From NCBI GenBank assembly GCA_037178625.1, contig CM074129.1, positions 2,852,001-2,916,000 on the forward strand: a stretch of DNA of 64,000 bases. The letters are read 5' to 3'. Source of the stretch: Skeletonema tropicum. Lineage: Eukaryota; Bacillariophyta; Thalassiosirophyceae; Thalassiosirales; Thalassiosiraceae. The translations under genes and the position numbers were made by a program. The notes beneath the pieces are model-generated. The model was not told the origin of the DNA. It saw only the letters and a list, made by a program, of their open reading frames with translations, and made no database searches. Below, piece by piece: positions 8,498-19,359 of the stretch; the stretch's first letter is position 1; each line of letters opens with the position of its first letter.

Positions 8498-10492
8498 ATG
8501 TCGGCTTGTGCGTCAATTGAGCTCCAGCAGCCGCTTGGCGAAGATGGGTGCACCACACCCTCACAGCAAGTTCTACCTGGCAGTGAGGAGGCGACCACAT
8601 CGAGAACCGATCTCACAGCGAAAACTCTTACCAGTCAATCAAACGATGATTCACTTACAAACGATGGCAATGATGCAGATATGTATAGATGTTTTTCGTA
8701 CTCATCGGTGACCATGATGGATGCAGATCAAGGACAAGAACAACTGTTAGAACCACCAGCATGGAAACCTCCGGAGCAAGAAGAGATTGAGTATACTGAT
8801 GCATGGAACAACGCACACGGGAACAATCGAAGTCATTTCCTCCAACCATTTTCTGCAAAGGATGACTCAACAATTGGATCGAATCAAACAAGCAATACCA
8901 ATAGCAATAGTCTGTTCGCCCTGTGTGGGAACTCACTCTCAAGCCAAGGAGGAGGTCTTCGACCAAGAGGGTTTTCGCTACATTCACACAATGATAGCAT
9001 TGAAATGCTCCCTCCGCAGCCAAGTCATCATAGATACCCATCTATACCTGGATCGAGTAAACCACCGCAGCCTGGGCATCATCGTCAACCCTCGTTGCCT
9101 AAGAACATCTTCTCATCTCAACCAACTGCAAATCATCCACTATTGCCTCCAACATTCGTCTCTACTCAGTCGACGAACCAACAAAAACCTAATTCTCGGC
9201 ATGAGATTAGCAATAAACAAAAGTCAAGTGATCAGTCTATGAAGCTTATCCAATCTTCAACGCAACACACACCATATGAAGTAAACTCAAGTCACCATAC
9301 CTCTCAGGTGTTAGCAGACGCTGCACTTGCGGGCTTAACAGGTACACTTGTGGATCTTTACACTGTCGATAGGTCAGTCGATACAGCCGCTGCAACAATG
9401 CTTGCTACAAAAGACGATAAAAGAGAGCGCAAAACAGCTCTTGGTACGCTACATGATGTACAATGCATCCTCGAATTGTACAGAGTTGACAAAATAGCAG
9501 ATAGGTTCAAGGTTGATTTACAAATGCCCTTGTTTGTGGATCAGGAAGCATGGGTGCATGACGTATACAAGACCTTGAGGAAGACCGATGTGGAAATGGA
9601 ACGTTATGCAAAGGTAATGAATGCCACTGAAAAGCATGCGGTAGATATAGTAGTGCGAACAAAAACCGATGTGGATCAGCAAGAAGACTTTCATTTTGAT
9701 CTGAGTGATAGTGATGACGAAGATTTGGGAGGAGAGAGCATTCTTTTGAGAACAGAGTCCTTTATCACAGCAGATGACCCATACCGCTTTTTTGATCCCC
9801 ATGAGACCTCTGCAATTAGATCAAACAAATATCAGGCTTCTGGGGTTTCCGCCTCCGTCAACGATGATCTACGTGATGTCATTGAGCTACTTAGAACTGA
9901 CACCGAAATCGATGGAGCTTCAAGGCGCCATGCCGAAATGGAAATGATTCGCCCGTTGCTTGAAACTGATAAAGAGGTGAACAAATGGAAGGAAAGTTCT
10001 GCCCTACAGGAGTTGTGGAGTGATGACTTGAAGGCTTTGTATGAAGTAGACGTCGAAGTCGATCGCGCTAAGACCAGGAACACATCATCGAAGCAGACAG
10101 AAACAGACGGCTCGTCTGACATCACCAAGACAGAACAGACGGATGCAGACGTTAATCCAAGCCAAGATGAGGTGAAGGAGGCAATAGCCCGGCATATCCC
10201 TAATGTTTCTCAGCCTTTCTGTCCAACGACCCCAGAGCAAAGAAGAAACCTAAACGTGAATGTTTTATCTACACAACCCCTGCCATTACAAGATCCTCAA
10301 CAAGAGGAGCAAAACGTAAGACAAGCAAGTACGGTTCCGAAGAGATCCATTTTCACGCAAAAAGAGAAAAACTCAGCAATAAATGCACAGAGAGGGGCAT
10401 CGATGATTCCGGGTACAACCACGGTTGTAACCAAGGGAGGAGAAATGATCGACGACATCCCCATTGGAAAGCTAAAGATCCCCCATTTCTGA
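8498..10492 (+). CDS. Large hypothetical protein with degenerate LxxVDxxxD repeats
   Basis: The frame is open from about 8435, but the first in-frame ATG is at 8498 (MSACASIELQQPLGEDGC), giving 664 residues. A short upstream frame (ATG at 8411, stop within six codons) precedes it. Residues 1-270 are low-complexity, rich in Ser, Gln, His and Pro (PQPSHHRYPSIPGSSKPPQP). Residues about 270-530 are more ordered and contain repeated short helices of the form LYTVDRSVD, LYRVDKIAD, LRKTDVEME, LRTDTEID, LLETDKEVN and LYEVDVEVD. The tail ends in DDIPIGKLKIPHF. There is no signal peptide or membrane segment. No family is recognised. Confidence 0.65.
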   Translation: MSACASIELQQPLGEDGCTTPSQQVLPGSEEATTSRTDLTAKTLTSQSNDDSLTNDGNDADMYRCFSYSSVTMMDADQGQEQLLEPPAWKPPEQEEIEYTDAWNNAHGNNRSHFLQPFSAKDDSTIGSNQTSNTNSNSLFALCGNSLSSQGGGLRPRGFSLHSHNDSIEMLPPQPSHHRYPSIPGSSKPPQPGHHRQPSLPKNIFSSQPTANHPLLPPTFVSTQSTNQQKPNSRHEISNKQKSSDQSMKLIQSSTQHTPYEVNSSHHTSQVLADAALAGLTGTLVDLYTVDRSVDTAAATMLATKDDKRERKTALGTLHDVQCILELYRVDKIADRFKVDLQMPLFVDQEAWVHDVYKTLRKTDVEMERYAKVMNATEKHAVDIVVRTKTDVDQQEDFHFDLSDSDDEDLGGESILLRTESFITADDPYRFFDPHETSAIRSNKYQASGVSASVNDDLRDVIELLRTDTEIDGASRRHAEMEMIRPLLETDKEVNKWKESSALQELWSDDLKALYEVDVEVDRAKTRNTSSKQTETDGSSDITKTEQTDADVNPSQDEVKEAIARHIPNVSQPFCPTTPEQRRNLNVNVLSTQPLPLQDPQQEEQNVRQASTVPKRSIFTQKEKNSAINAQRGASMIPGTTTVVTKGGEMIDDIPIGKLKIPHF

Positions 10493-10699
10493 GTTCTTAC
10501 CGCTAGCTAAAAATTTCTATAAATAAATAGGTTCATAACACAACACAGCCATGAGTGTAAATAATAACAAAGAAAATCTTAAAGGCGGCCAAATGATGGT
10601 CCCATCCGTTTACATTCCCTCCTACACAAATGTCCTACGATACAGTAACCCGCAAATATGTCTAAATATCTACAAGCCCAAAATTGCTTAAGTCAGAAC

Positions 10700-11212
10700 T
10701 TAGTTGTCACCCTCGCAGACGAAGGAGTTTTGAGACAAGATAAGAGCAACAATCAAACCGTAAAGTCCCAAAGCCTCTGCGAAAATAAGAATCAAAATCA
10801 TACCAACAAATAGCTTCTCCTGTTGTCCAACGGCCCTCACACCGGCATCTCCAACAATTCCAATTGCCATACCGGCAGCAAGTCCCGAAAGTCCACAGCA
10901 AAGACCAGCGGCCAAGTGTGCAAATCCAGTGTATAAAGAGTATTGACTCAGACCGTTCTGAGGAGCCACAATTGATCCCTGGATAATCACGGCAACAATA
11001 AGACCGTAAATACCCAAAACTCCCGCCATGACCACTGGAATGATGTTACGCATGACAAGGCCGGGGTTCATAACTCCCATGGAGGAAATACCAACTCCGG
11101 ACTTGGCGGTTCCGTAGGCGGCACCAATGTTGGCAAAGACAAGGGCAGCGGTAACTCCCATGAATCCGAAGAAGGGGGCAGAAGCCGGGCAAGTTTCCAT
11201 TTCAACACTCAT
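10700..11212 (-). CDS. ATP6V0C: V-ATPase V0 subunit c (proteolipid), intronless copy
   Basis: 170 residues, the normal length for the 16-kDa proteolipid, with four membrane helices. The ion-binding glutamate sits in helix 4 ([20 protein letters not shown]). Subunit c forms the rotating membrane ring of the vacuolar proton pump; in diatoms the pump acidifies vacuoles and possibly the silica deposition vesicle. This copy has no intron and encodes exactly the same protein as the divergently oriented gene at 12077. The coding DNA differs only by two silent changes that I could find, both in the first 90 bp. The 20 bases before the ATG (CACAAAATAAACAATC) are also shared. Confidence 0.97.
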   Translation of the reverse strand: MSVEMETCPASAPFFGFMGVTAALVFANIGAAYGTAKSGVGISSMGVMNPGLVMRNIIPVVMAGVLGIYGLIVAVIIQGSIVAPQNGLSQYSLYTGFAHLAAGLCCGLSGLAAGMAIGIVGDAGVRAVGQQEKLFVGMILILIFAEALGLYGLIVALILSQNSFVCEGDN

Positions 11213-12076
11213 GATTGTTTATTTTGTGGTTTGATGTTAGTAAATAATAAGTCTGCGGGGAAGGTGAGGGGTGAAAATACAAAAGATATGCGTTAGTCAT
11301 TGGAGTTGAGGCGAAGGCGGTGCATTAAAAATGATAGCGGTGAGCAACATCAACGGTAATCGCCCTTCATTTATTGTACGGTTGCTGACAAAATAATATC
11401 GATTTGACTGCATATCAAAGAGGCTTCACCACGGATAGGCTGAGCTGGGCTCCCCCCGCAGCAATGAAGCTCGCAATGACTTCAGCAGTCAAAATAAACC
11501 CGCCTACACATATGATGGGAAAATTATCCTTCCATCCAGTGGCGCGGTCATTGACAGCCAGATTACTCTAAAGATACCTCATTCCAATAATACGCCTGGC
11601 GTCAACTCTCTATTCATTATCAACAACAGCTCATCATAGTTGATTTCACTTACCAACTGATTTTGTGGCAATGCTGATCGATCAAATCCAGGAGGAGGCT
11701 GGCGCGAGAGGAGGGGAGCGCGGAACTCAACGTTCATTTTGGTGAGGCACGTTTACAACTCAAAGTCAACAGATGAGCACGTAATCAACAGGAGAACCTC
11801 GAGTGTGCGAAAATCGCTCTGTCGCTGTCACACTCGGCTCACTTACTCACATCCGCGTCTCCAATGCCCAATGCTGCTGGATTTTTCTCCTCCCACAAAT
11901 CTTATTCAAACGGCTCGTAGCTTTGCTCTCAACCACATCAAAACCACCGTAAGCACCCTCTTGCATATCATTGGCATTGCTTTCATTAATGCACTCTATC
12001 GACATCAATAATTAACCTCCATTTTCTTGCGTTGTTGCGCCTTTTTTACAGTAATTTAAACACAAAATAAACAATC
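11213..12076. promoter_or_regulatory. Shared intergenic region of the divergent V-ATPase c pair
   Basis: 864 bp between the two start codons. Apart from the last bases before each ATG the halves do not look alike. Pyrimidine-rich acceptor-like sites precede both starts (CCTTCCCCGCAG on the minus side near 11255, TTTTTTACAG at about 12045 on the plus side), so each gene may carry a 5'-UTR intron. Both promoters must lie here. Confidence 0.5.
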
Positions 12077-12694
12077 ATGAGTGTTGAAATGGAAACTTGC
12101 CCGGCCTCTGCCCCCTTCTTCGGATTCATGGGAGTCACCGCTGCCCTTGTCTTTGCCAACATTGGTGCCGCCTACGGAACCGCCAAGTCCGGAGTTGGTA
12201 TTTCCTCCATGGGAGTTATGAACCCCGGCCTTGTCATGCGTAACATCATTCCAGTGGTCATGGCGGGAGTTTTGGGTATTTACGGTCTTATTGTTGCCGT
12301 GATTATCCAGGGATCAATTGTGGCTCCTCAGAACGGTCTGAGTCAATACTCTTTATACACTGGATTTGCACACTTGGCCGCTGGTCTTTGCTGTGGACTT
12401 TCGGGACTTGCTGCCGGTATGGCAATTGGAATTGTTGGAGATGCCGGTGTGAGGGCCGTTGGACAACAGGAGAAGCTATTTGTTGGTATGATTTTGATTC
12501 TTATTTTCGCAGAGGCTTTGGGACTTTACGGTGAGTTTTAATTTTTTGTGCATGTGGGGACGGTGCCCTCTTGATTGTATTTGTATCTTCTCACATGATG
12601 TGTCCTTTTCTCCTTTTATTTATTACCAATGCCAGGTTTGATTGTTGCTCTTATCTTGTCTCAAAACTCCTTCGTCTGCGAGGGTGACAACTAA
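12077..12694 (+). CDS. ATP6V0C: V-ATPase V0 subunit c (proteolipid), intron-containing copy
   Basis: Exons 12077-12530 and 12636-12694, with an intron of 105 bp (GTGAGT..CCAG) that interrupts the Gly codon of GLYGLIVAL. The product is 170 residues, identical to that of the minus-strand gene at 10700, with the same four helices and essential Glu. This copy is probably the parent because it keeps the intron; the intronless one may be a retrocopy or a copy homogenised by gene conversion. The two lie head to head. Confidence 0.96.
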
Positions 12695-13076
12695 GAAATG
12701 AAAATGGAGTGAAGAGGTGCAACTATTATTTTTATTACCTATAGTGTCAACCACCAACTACACTGCAATCATTGTTAGGGGAGATAGTGCTGAGTTACCA
12801 ATGATAACAAGTGGCTGCCACTTCTTGCCAAATCTCCCTGTATAGACAATTGTTCCTGCGATGAATGCAACTTTCTGCGTTCTGAAGCAACCCCCTAAAA
12901 ACTATGTCCATTGAGATGTAGATAGAAATTAAGTGTTAGTCAAAATTTAGAGTGATTTGATCATTATCTAATTGAGTAATATTCTAGGGACCAAGTCGAG
13001 TTTTTCGTTTGCTTTACTTTAGACTTCCCAGATTATCACAGTATGTTTTTCATTCACTTCTTCCATCCTAACTTAT
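12695..13076. other. Intergenic spacer
   Basis: AT-rich region between the V-ATPase c gene and the 3' end of the bL34m gene. It holds the two 3' UTRs; nothing else is seen. Confidence 0.5.
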
Positions 13077-13520
13077 TCAAGAACCTCCCAATCGAATACG
13101 TCCCTTGGCTGCTCGTCTCTTCAGCACTCTTCTCCCCCCAACACTCTCTTGTCTCCTTAAGAACCCATGCTTACGCCTCTTCCTAACAATAGATGGTTGG
13201 AATGTTCGTTTAATTAACCACGTAGATAAGTCACGAAGAAGAGACTGTAGACTGCCTACTATTGATGTATTAGTTGCAATGGTGATGGCTCCAACTTGAT
13301 TGTGTTGAGGCATAAATTTTGAAAGGGAAGGTAGTAGTGGATCAAATTTTGCAGCAAATCTCATTGCTTCCCAAGAATTATTGGAGGATGCACTTGGACC
13401 CAAGAAGAAATTCATTTGTCCAGCGGAAGCGGTGTTCATCTGTCTCGCCGCCCTGGCTGCTGCTGCTTGAGTTCGCAGTGATGTTTGTAATCGAGAGGTA
13501 CGGGTAAAAAGAGACATCAT
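13077..13520 (-). CDS. MRPL34: Mitochondrial ribosomal protein bL34m
   Basis: 147 residues. The last 45 form the bL34 core ([20 protein letters not shown], then [16 protein letters not shown]), a very basic ribosomal protein of the large subunit. The N-terminal 100 residues begin [20 protein letters not shown], an Arg/Ser/Ala-rich amphipathic presequence typical for mitochondrial import. The ATG at 13517 (second Met) is equally possible. The long middle part is linker without recognisable domains. Its start lies about 340 bp from the divergent kinase-like gene. Confidence 0.9.
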   Translation of the reverse strand: MMSLFTRTSRLQTSLRTQAAAARAARQMNTASAGQMNFFLGPSASSNNSWEAMRFAAKFDPLLPSLSKFMPQHNQVGAITIATNTSIVGSLQSLLRDLSTWLIKRTFQPSIVRKRRKHGFLRRQESVGGRRVLKRRAAKGRIRLGGS

Positions 13521-13854
13521 GAATGTTTGTAACAGTGCTCAGAGTTGATGGAAGCAAGAAGCAGCAACCAAAATTCAGGTCCTATACTTTGGAATCCAAT
13601 TATCTAAACGAGTACAACGGTGAAGTTGATGATGATGATAACAAAAGCCTCCCAGAGATGAATAAACTTAACTCCACTTCTTCGTTTTTATTGCAGAGAG
13701 AGAAGATCGTGACACACTATGTGTCAGAACATTTTACGGTACAGTTGCGACGACATCATTACCAAAAAATCTTCATCTTTATTCGTGACCATGTGAAAAC
13801 ATTGCCAGTAGAGAAGACAGCAGCGGCAGCATAAGTAGTATCATAACATCGATA

Positions 13855-16270
13855 ATGATTGGTGCGGCTGAGTCGTCAAACACGAGAAGACGGCGGCACA
13901 ATCCAAATGAGCCCTCGTCATCTTCTTCCTACGGTGGAGACTTCAACCATCGACTTTACAATGCAAATCAAACAACAACAAGAAGCAATAATGCAAAAAA
14001 TGCCGACGACGATGGTGGCCAAAAGAAGAAGATTCGAAAGGAGAAACAACGGACGGGCAGATTTTTCCGACACAAGCGCAAGGCCCATCTATCAAAATTA
14101 GGCAATATGTGTGCGAAATTGGGAAGGGTGAAGCTGAGGACAGTTGATATCTTAATCATTGTTGCGGTTATTGCAAAGATAATCTCAATGATTCATTCTG
14201 CCCACAAGTCAAAAGTTCATCGTAGAAATATGGTTCAACCCAACGCATCGGTAACAATGAAAGCAGGCACATATCATCCAACGGAGAGTTCCATCATCTG
14301 GTCATTACCAAAGTGGGTTGAGAGATGGAGACATCACAAAATGCCCTTCTTCCCGCCAATGCTCTATCGTAGAGGTAATAGCGGTGATGACGACTTTGCG
14401 TCTTTTGAATCAAATCTCGATGACTATTACTACCAAGATCCAAATGTTCATCACTCTCGGGATACTAAAACGGTAGAGTACAAAGGCATGTTTCGCGGCA
14501 GTACGTACAAACTGAGATATGAGGACAATTACGAAGCGAAGAAGGAGCAGATTGGGAAACACGGATATGCCTTCGTGGATGACACAATCTACAGTGCACA
14601 GGGAATGAGGCATGAGACTGCCAGCGCCTTGAGGGCATTTTCTCCTACAATCAATGAAAATTTGAAATTACCTACAATTCAAGATTCAGTAAGCCCAGGT
14701 GCGTTTGTTCCTCTCGATGAAGATGGACATGCACCACATTACATTGATGACGATAATAGTTTGGACGTTTATTATGCATATGATGATGACTTTGTTCGAG
14801 GAACTCATGGGATGGGACTTTATAGTGAATACAAAGGAAAAAAATCGCTTCCAGAGGATGATTGGTATGCAGAGGAAGAAGAGGAGGAGGAGGAAGAAGA
14901 AGAAGAAGAACCAAACCAACTTGATGGTCGTGGATATGAGTTTTGGCATAAAGATGAAGGAAAAGTAGAGACTGTGTGTACCCGTCCTATCTTCCATCGA
15001 GGACACCATCCTACGTGTAATGAATTGCATTCTCTTGCCAGTGGATATACGTGGCTAATTGGAGAGGAGGTGTACTCAAGACGATGGAAGAATAGAAAGC
15101 AGCTCTCGAAAGAAAAGGCACTTTTATCCAAATACCTGGGCCATGGTTACTTCCGACAGGCATTCTTGTTGGAACGGATTGTTGCTAGAGATGACAACAT
15201 GAGGTCGAATGAAGAGGGAGTGCAAAATCAATGGGATGATGTTGTATTCAAAATTATGCAACAGCTGGAAGAGGAATCTGGACAAACCCCCTTTGCCGAA
15301 GACGATGAGGTACAGTCTCTCGGATGGGGTTATAATCCGGCCGACAAGTATACCTATATGGGCCTTGTCGAATACATGAGGATAGATTCAAACGTGATGG
15401 AGCTATTGACATCCACTCCACGGGCTACAAACATCTATTCGTATTGTGGTACATCATCACTAACAGAGTTCACCCCAATAGACATCGAAGACTATGTTTA
15501 TCCTACACTGGGCAACACACCAAGGAAGCTACAACATGAACCGGAGGAATATCCGTACTTGCCACTTCCTTTGAATTCTCACATTTCTTTTGAAGAGAAG
15601 CTGGAAATTGCTCTTGAAATGGCAAAATGCGTAGCTGCTATGCACGGTTATAGGGATGGACCTATAGTCAATGTAGACATCCAGCTGGGACAATTCTTTA
15701 GGTTAGTTTTTGCTTTTGACTTTTTCTTATTGCTCTCAATCATTAGTTTTCTCACATACTGTGCACGTCTTGGATCATTCCAGGGGAAAAGATGGCAAGA
15801 TAAAACTTGTTGACTTCAATCGTGCTGAACCTTTGTTGTATGACACCAAAAAGGAAGAGTATTGTAAGTGGAGGAACGGTATATCTGCCGATGGATCGTT
15901 ACGGGCGCCCGAAGAAAATGTCGATGCTGGATTAACAGAACAGTTAGACGTGTTTAGTTTAGGCAATGTCTTCTATTCAGTGCTGACTGGTGCGGAAGTT
16001 TGGGAGGGCTGGAGTAAAAGCGAAGTAGTTAGCAGCATTATTGAAGGTGAGACGGTGCCAATAGATAGAATCTTTTACAAAACTTTTAGTTCGGAAGTCC
16101 TGGCACAAGCGATTTCGTTGTGTTGGACTTACGATGCCGAGGAGCGACCAACAATATTCGAGATTGTCAGGTTCTTGGAACAAGCAATTGAATCCAATAT
16201 ACGAAATCCAGACGGAGGCACTTTGGAAGAAAGGCTCGCTAATGGAGAAGAGTTTGACCTATACGGCTAA
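13855..16270 (+). CDS. Membrane-anchored protein kinase-like protein with degenerate motifs
   Basis: Exons 13855-15701 and 15784-16270; the 82-bp intron (GTTAGT..CCAG) joins the frames as GQFFRGKDGKIKLVDFNRAE, giving 777 residues. A basic N-terminus is followed by one hydrophobic helix at about 96-112 (VDILIIVAVIAKIISMIHSA), suggesting type II orientation with the catalytic part in the lumen. An acidic run (YAEEEEEEEEEEEEE) lies near 340. The kinase fold spans about 420-750: glycine loop LGHGYFRQAFLLE, lysine in VVFKIMQQ, catalytic loop VNVDIQLGQFF instead of HRDxKxxN, and DFN instead of DFG. Then come RAPEE (APE-like), DVFSLGNVFYSVLTG and ERPTIFEIV. Both catalytic aspartates remain but the HRD His/Arg, Lys and Asn are lost, so activity is uncertain. 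Confidence 0.85.
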
Positions 16271-16370
16271 TCCATTTGTATCATCGCAGTCAACTGCTGT
16301 AGTTTAATATTAGGCGGAGTGATTGTAGAAGATAATTTTATCAGAGTACCAAGTAGTACACTATCAGCTC

Positions 16371-17774
16371 TCAAAAGTTGGAGAATGGAGGAAAGCTTGC
16401 CCCAACGTGACAAGAGTCACCGACATCTTGCCGATAGCGAAATGGAGTTCTTGATTCTCCATACTGATTTGCATTTGGTTTTCGTCGTCCCCAGAAGCTT
16501 CGACTTGCTTCCAGATCATCCCTAGTTCTATGCTTTGCAGAGCTACCATTATGACCTCCTGAGAAAAATGATGAATCAAAATCACCATTTACTCTAGAGA
16601 AAGGCTTCCGTATGTGGGCAGTCCGTCTATCGTACGTGCTGGACCCACCTGGCCCACCTGTCGTTATCAGATCATTTTGGAACTGTTTGTCTGCTTCGTA
16701 TTGTTTCAGCATTTCTTTTACCGCCCGATACGCACTGTTTATCCTGGTAAACTCTTTCGATGCTGCATCCTTCTCTTCGGGTGTAGCGTCGGCTGCGATA
16801 GCGTCAGGATGAAACTTCTTTGCCATCTTAAGGAATGCTCGTTTAATGTCCTTCTCAGTTTTGGGAGGATTGTCGTAATCCAAACCCAGCAATTCAAAAG
16901 GATCATTTGTGATTGGTACTTGGGGAATGCCTTTTCTCTTTTGAATGGCGAGTTCCTCTGCCTTGTCTTTTGGCACATAGTGCACATAGGACGCTTCCTG
17001 AATTCGCTCATTGTGGTACTCATCATCTTGTTGGTATTCTAATTCCATTTCAGAATATTCGGTGTAAATTTCATCATGATGCTCGTCTAAATCATATTCT
17101 TCAGTTTCAAGCTGCTCGGTATCATCGTGTATTGGAGGTTCAGGTGATTGATAATACTCTGTAGTTTCGTAGTATTGATGTGAATCATAGAAGACATCCT
17201 CTCCTGGTGGCGATGAATAGTAGTACGCTGTTCCTTCATCATCATAGGCTATATTGTAGTGATGATCTTCCTCGTGAAATTCTTCATTACGACCTATTTG
17301 TGATGATGGCATCGGTTCATTCGCATCGTCGTAAGTGGTGTATTCGTCTTCCAATTCCGGCTGAAAATAGATATCATCATCGACCACATCATCATTTTTT
17401 CGACCTGTTGTTGAAGTTTTAATTTGTCTATCAAGCGCTTCTATATGTTGATTGAGCGCATCAAATAAATCCGATTCAGAGCTGAACCGTTCATACGGCT
17501 CGTTGCTCGGTGGATTAGGAGGGTAGTTTACAGTTCGTGGTGAATCATCTTCAAACGACCTCGATGTGTCTCGTTTAGATTTTGGTGGTTCCAATGTCGC
17601 CGGTGCATATGCTTGAAGATGAGGATCACGTAGCAGTTTGCCCATCTCCCTTAAGTATCTACTCGCCGCAGGTGGATTTGGAGTGTAGGCAGAACAACTC
17701 GGTGCGGCGAACAAGGTTGAAAGCAGAGTTACATGCACCAATCGAGGTGTGTTTGAGGTGCACCTTGCCGACAT
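16371..17774 (-). CDS. J-domain (DnaJ) protein with signal peptide
   Basis: The ATG at 17774 gives MSARCTSNTPRLVHVTLLST followed by LFAAPSCSAYTP, a signal peptide with a plausible cleavage before AYTP; the open frame upstream to 18005 is probably untranslated. The middle (about 80-280) is acidic and Tyr-rich (YDEGTAYYYSSPPGEDVFY) and likely disordered. The J domain lies near residues 295-360: DPFELLGLDYDNPPKTEKDI, the HPD motif in AKKFHPDAI, and FTRINSAYRAVKEML. Such proteins stimulate Hsp70 partners; the signal peptide points to ER or plastid. A second DnaJ gene with similar domain order lies at 30855-32466, where the J-domain start (DPFLLLGLD) is strikingly alike, suggesting an old family expansion. 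Confidence 0.88.
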   Translation of the reverse strand: MSARCTSNTPRLVHVTLLSTLFAAPSCSAYTPNPPAASRYLREMGKLLRDPHLQAYAPATLEPPKSKRDTSRSFEDDSPRTVNYPPNPPSNEPYERFSSESDLFDALNQHIEALDRQIKTSTTGRKNDDVVDDDIYFQPELEDEYTTYDDANEPMPSSQIGRNEEFHEEDHHYNIAYDDEGTAYYYSSPPGEDVFYDSHQYYETTEYYQSPEPPIHDDTEQLETEEYDLDEHHDEIYTEYSEMELEYQQDDEYHNERIQEASYVHYVPKDKAEELAIQKRKGIPQVPITNDPFELLGLDYDNPPKTEKDIKRAFLKMAKKFHPDAIAADATPEEKDAASKEFTRINSAYRAVKEMLKQYEADKQFQNDLITTGGPGGSSTYDRRTAHIRKPFSRVNGDFDSSFFSGGHNGSSAKHRTRDDLEASRSFWGRRKPNANQYGESRTPFRYRQDVGDSCHVGASFPPFSNF

Positions 17775-18200
17775 GATGACTCTTTTGTGTTTATTAGATT
17801 TCGCAGCGTGAAGATTATTGATCACCACCAGCCAATAGCAGTAGACCAGGGATGGGTAGGGGTGTTGTGGAACGCAAAACGCCGCTGCAGGGGGGTTATG
17901 GAGCGGCTGGTGAGGCGGAAAAGGCCATGGGTGTCGACAAACCAAAATAATGGTGGAGGAAGGGTGATGACGTTTACTACCAATTCCAACGTTGGAGCCA
18001 ATCATTTGAAATCAAAGCTCAATAAATCAAAATTCCTCTTCCGCTGTCTGCTGCCTCGCTGCCTTCTGTTAGATGAGATCAACCACTGGCAAGCTAGTTG
18101 AATAGCTGGTGTAGAGAAGAGCTTCTAATGCTGTAATAACGAAAGTCGTTGATTGCTAAATGAAGACACGGACGACTGATGTATTACAGAAGATAACATA
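17775..18200. promoter_or_regulatory. Divergent promoter region between DnaJ gene and ARV1
   Basis: 426 bp separating the two divergent start codons. It contains in-frame but probably non-coding extensions of both genes and a run of TCAATAAATCAAAATTCC. No defined motif is seen. Confidence 0.4.
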
Positions 18201-19094
18201 ATGAGATACATTTGCACCAGCTGCACTTCACCCACATCATCTCTTTACAAAGTTTATTCCACTCCCGGTTCTATTCAATTAACTACGTGTAAAGGATGTA
18301 GCAATGATGTGGATCCCTATATAGAGCGGGAATGGCTGCTCGTTGTTATGGATTGTGTGCTGCATCGCCCTGAGGCATTTCGACACGCGTTGTACAATCG
18401 AGAGCCCTTTGCTACAATCTTCTGTGGTGACAATGTTGATCATAGTAACAAATTTGGTGGCCTTCGACAGCTAATGCGTTATTCCTTCATTGCGGCTTTG
18501 GTTCGAACATATCTCTGGCATGCTACAACTACAGATGATGAAGATAACAGTGGGACACGCTCGGCAAAGCTGCTCGTTTTTCTAGTTCAATCATTGGTAG
18601 GAGAGAACATTATGGCCATTGCTACGATTGTATCAGCCTCAGTAATAGTAAAGATGTCAATGAGGAAACGGTCAATTGATTCTTCTACGGCATCATCTTC
18701 CAAAATGAATACAGAATACAATGATGCTTCTTCGTCATTCTTTTACTCTAGGCTTTACCTTGCAGTGACAGTTTCTTCGTTTTTTCATCTTGTCACAATA
18801 TTTGCAATCATATGGGAAAATTCAGCAACGGTGTGCTTGCTGGGAACATTGTTTGTTCTATCGCTACAGCGGATGGGGGTTGCGACTGTGGTAGATGAGC
18901 GATTGAGGAGAGAAATGGACACAAAGACTGTTTTGACACAAGATGTGTCTCTTCGTCTAAAGCAATCTGTACCTCTAGTGGCTGGTATTGTAGCAAAAGC
19001 CCTATGTTCTCATAGTAAGGTTGCTGGGAATGATTCAGATTGCATTGGCATACCAATCCAGCAATCATCTATTGGCTCTTTTTGCATTTCATGA
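18201..19094 (+). CDS. ARV1: ARV1 family lipid-homeostasis protein
   Basis: 297 residues, one exon. The N-terminus has the Arv1 homology domain: CTSC at residues 5-8, CKGC at about 31-34 and the diagnostic NDVDPYIEREWLLVVMDCVL, then HRPEAFRHALYN. Several hydrophobic helices follow (near 125-150 and 190-225), matching the ER multispanning topology. Arv1 proteins act in sterol and sphingolipid trafficking and GPI-anchor synthesis at the ER. Length is within the family's usual range. Confidence 0.9.
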   Translation: MRYICTSCTSPTSSLYKVYSTPGSIQLTTCKGCSNDVDPYIEREWLLVVMDCVLHRPEAFRHALYNREPFATIFCGDNVDHSNKFGGLRQLMRYSFIAALVRTYLWHATTTDDEDNSGTRSAKLLVFLVQSLVGENIMAIATIVSASVIVKMSMRKRSIDSSTASSSKMNTEYNDASSSFFYSRLYLAVTVSSFFHLVTIFAIIWENSATVCLLGTLFVLSLQRMGVATVVDERLRREMDTKTVLTQDVSLRLKQSVPLVAGIVAKALCSHSKVAGNDSDCIGIPIQQSSIGSFCIS

Positions 19095-19359
19095 ACAAGA
19101 TGTGAATGATGAGATAATACAGGTACAGTAACAAACAGATGTGTAACAAAATAGTGTGATGACGTTAGTACGTAAACAAATACATCTTTAGATATGAGCA
19201 GCCTGAACAATATACATGTACAAAGAAGAGCTAGGTAACATATTTTTCACATGAAGAGAGAATAATTTTTCAAGTATTGATAAACATCTCTCGTGGAGGA
19301 AGTGTTTGTTCAGTAAATTCTATTTTTATAAATGCAAGAAAATCATTTCTCCCACACAA

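Noticed and set aside
11739..12011. 90-codon plus-strand frame upstream of the V-ATPase c gene
   Set aside because: It lies in the shared promoter and probable 5'-UTR intron; the sequence looks non-coding.
13523..13834. 103-codon plus-strand frame between bL34m and the kinase-like gene
   Set aside because: Composition is unremarkable, no domain is seen, and it fills the divergent promoter and 5' UTR space of the kinase-like gene.
17775..18005. 77-residue N-terminal extension of the first DnaJ protein
   Set aside because: It would bury the clear signal peptide that begins at 17774.
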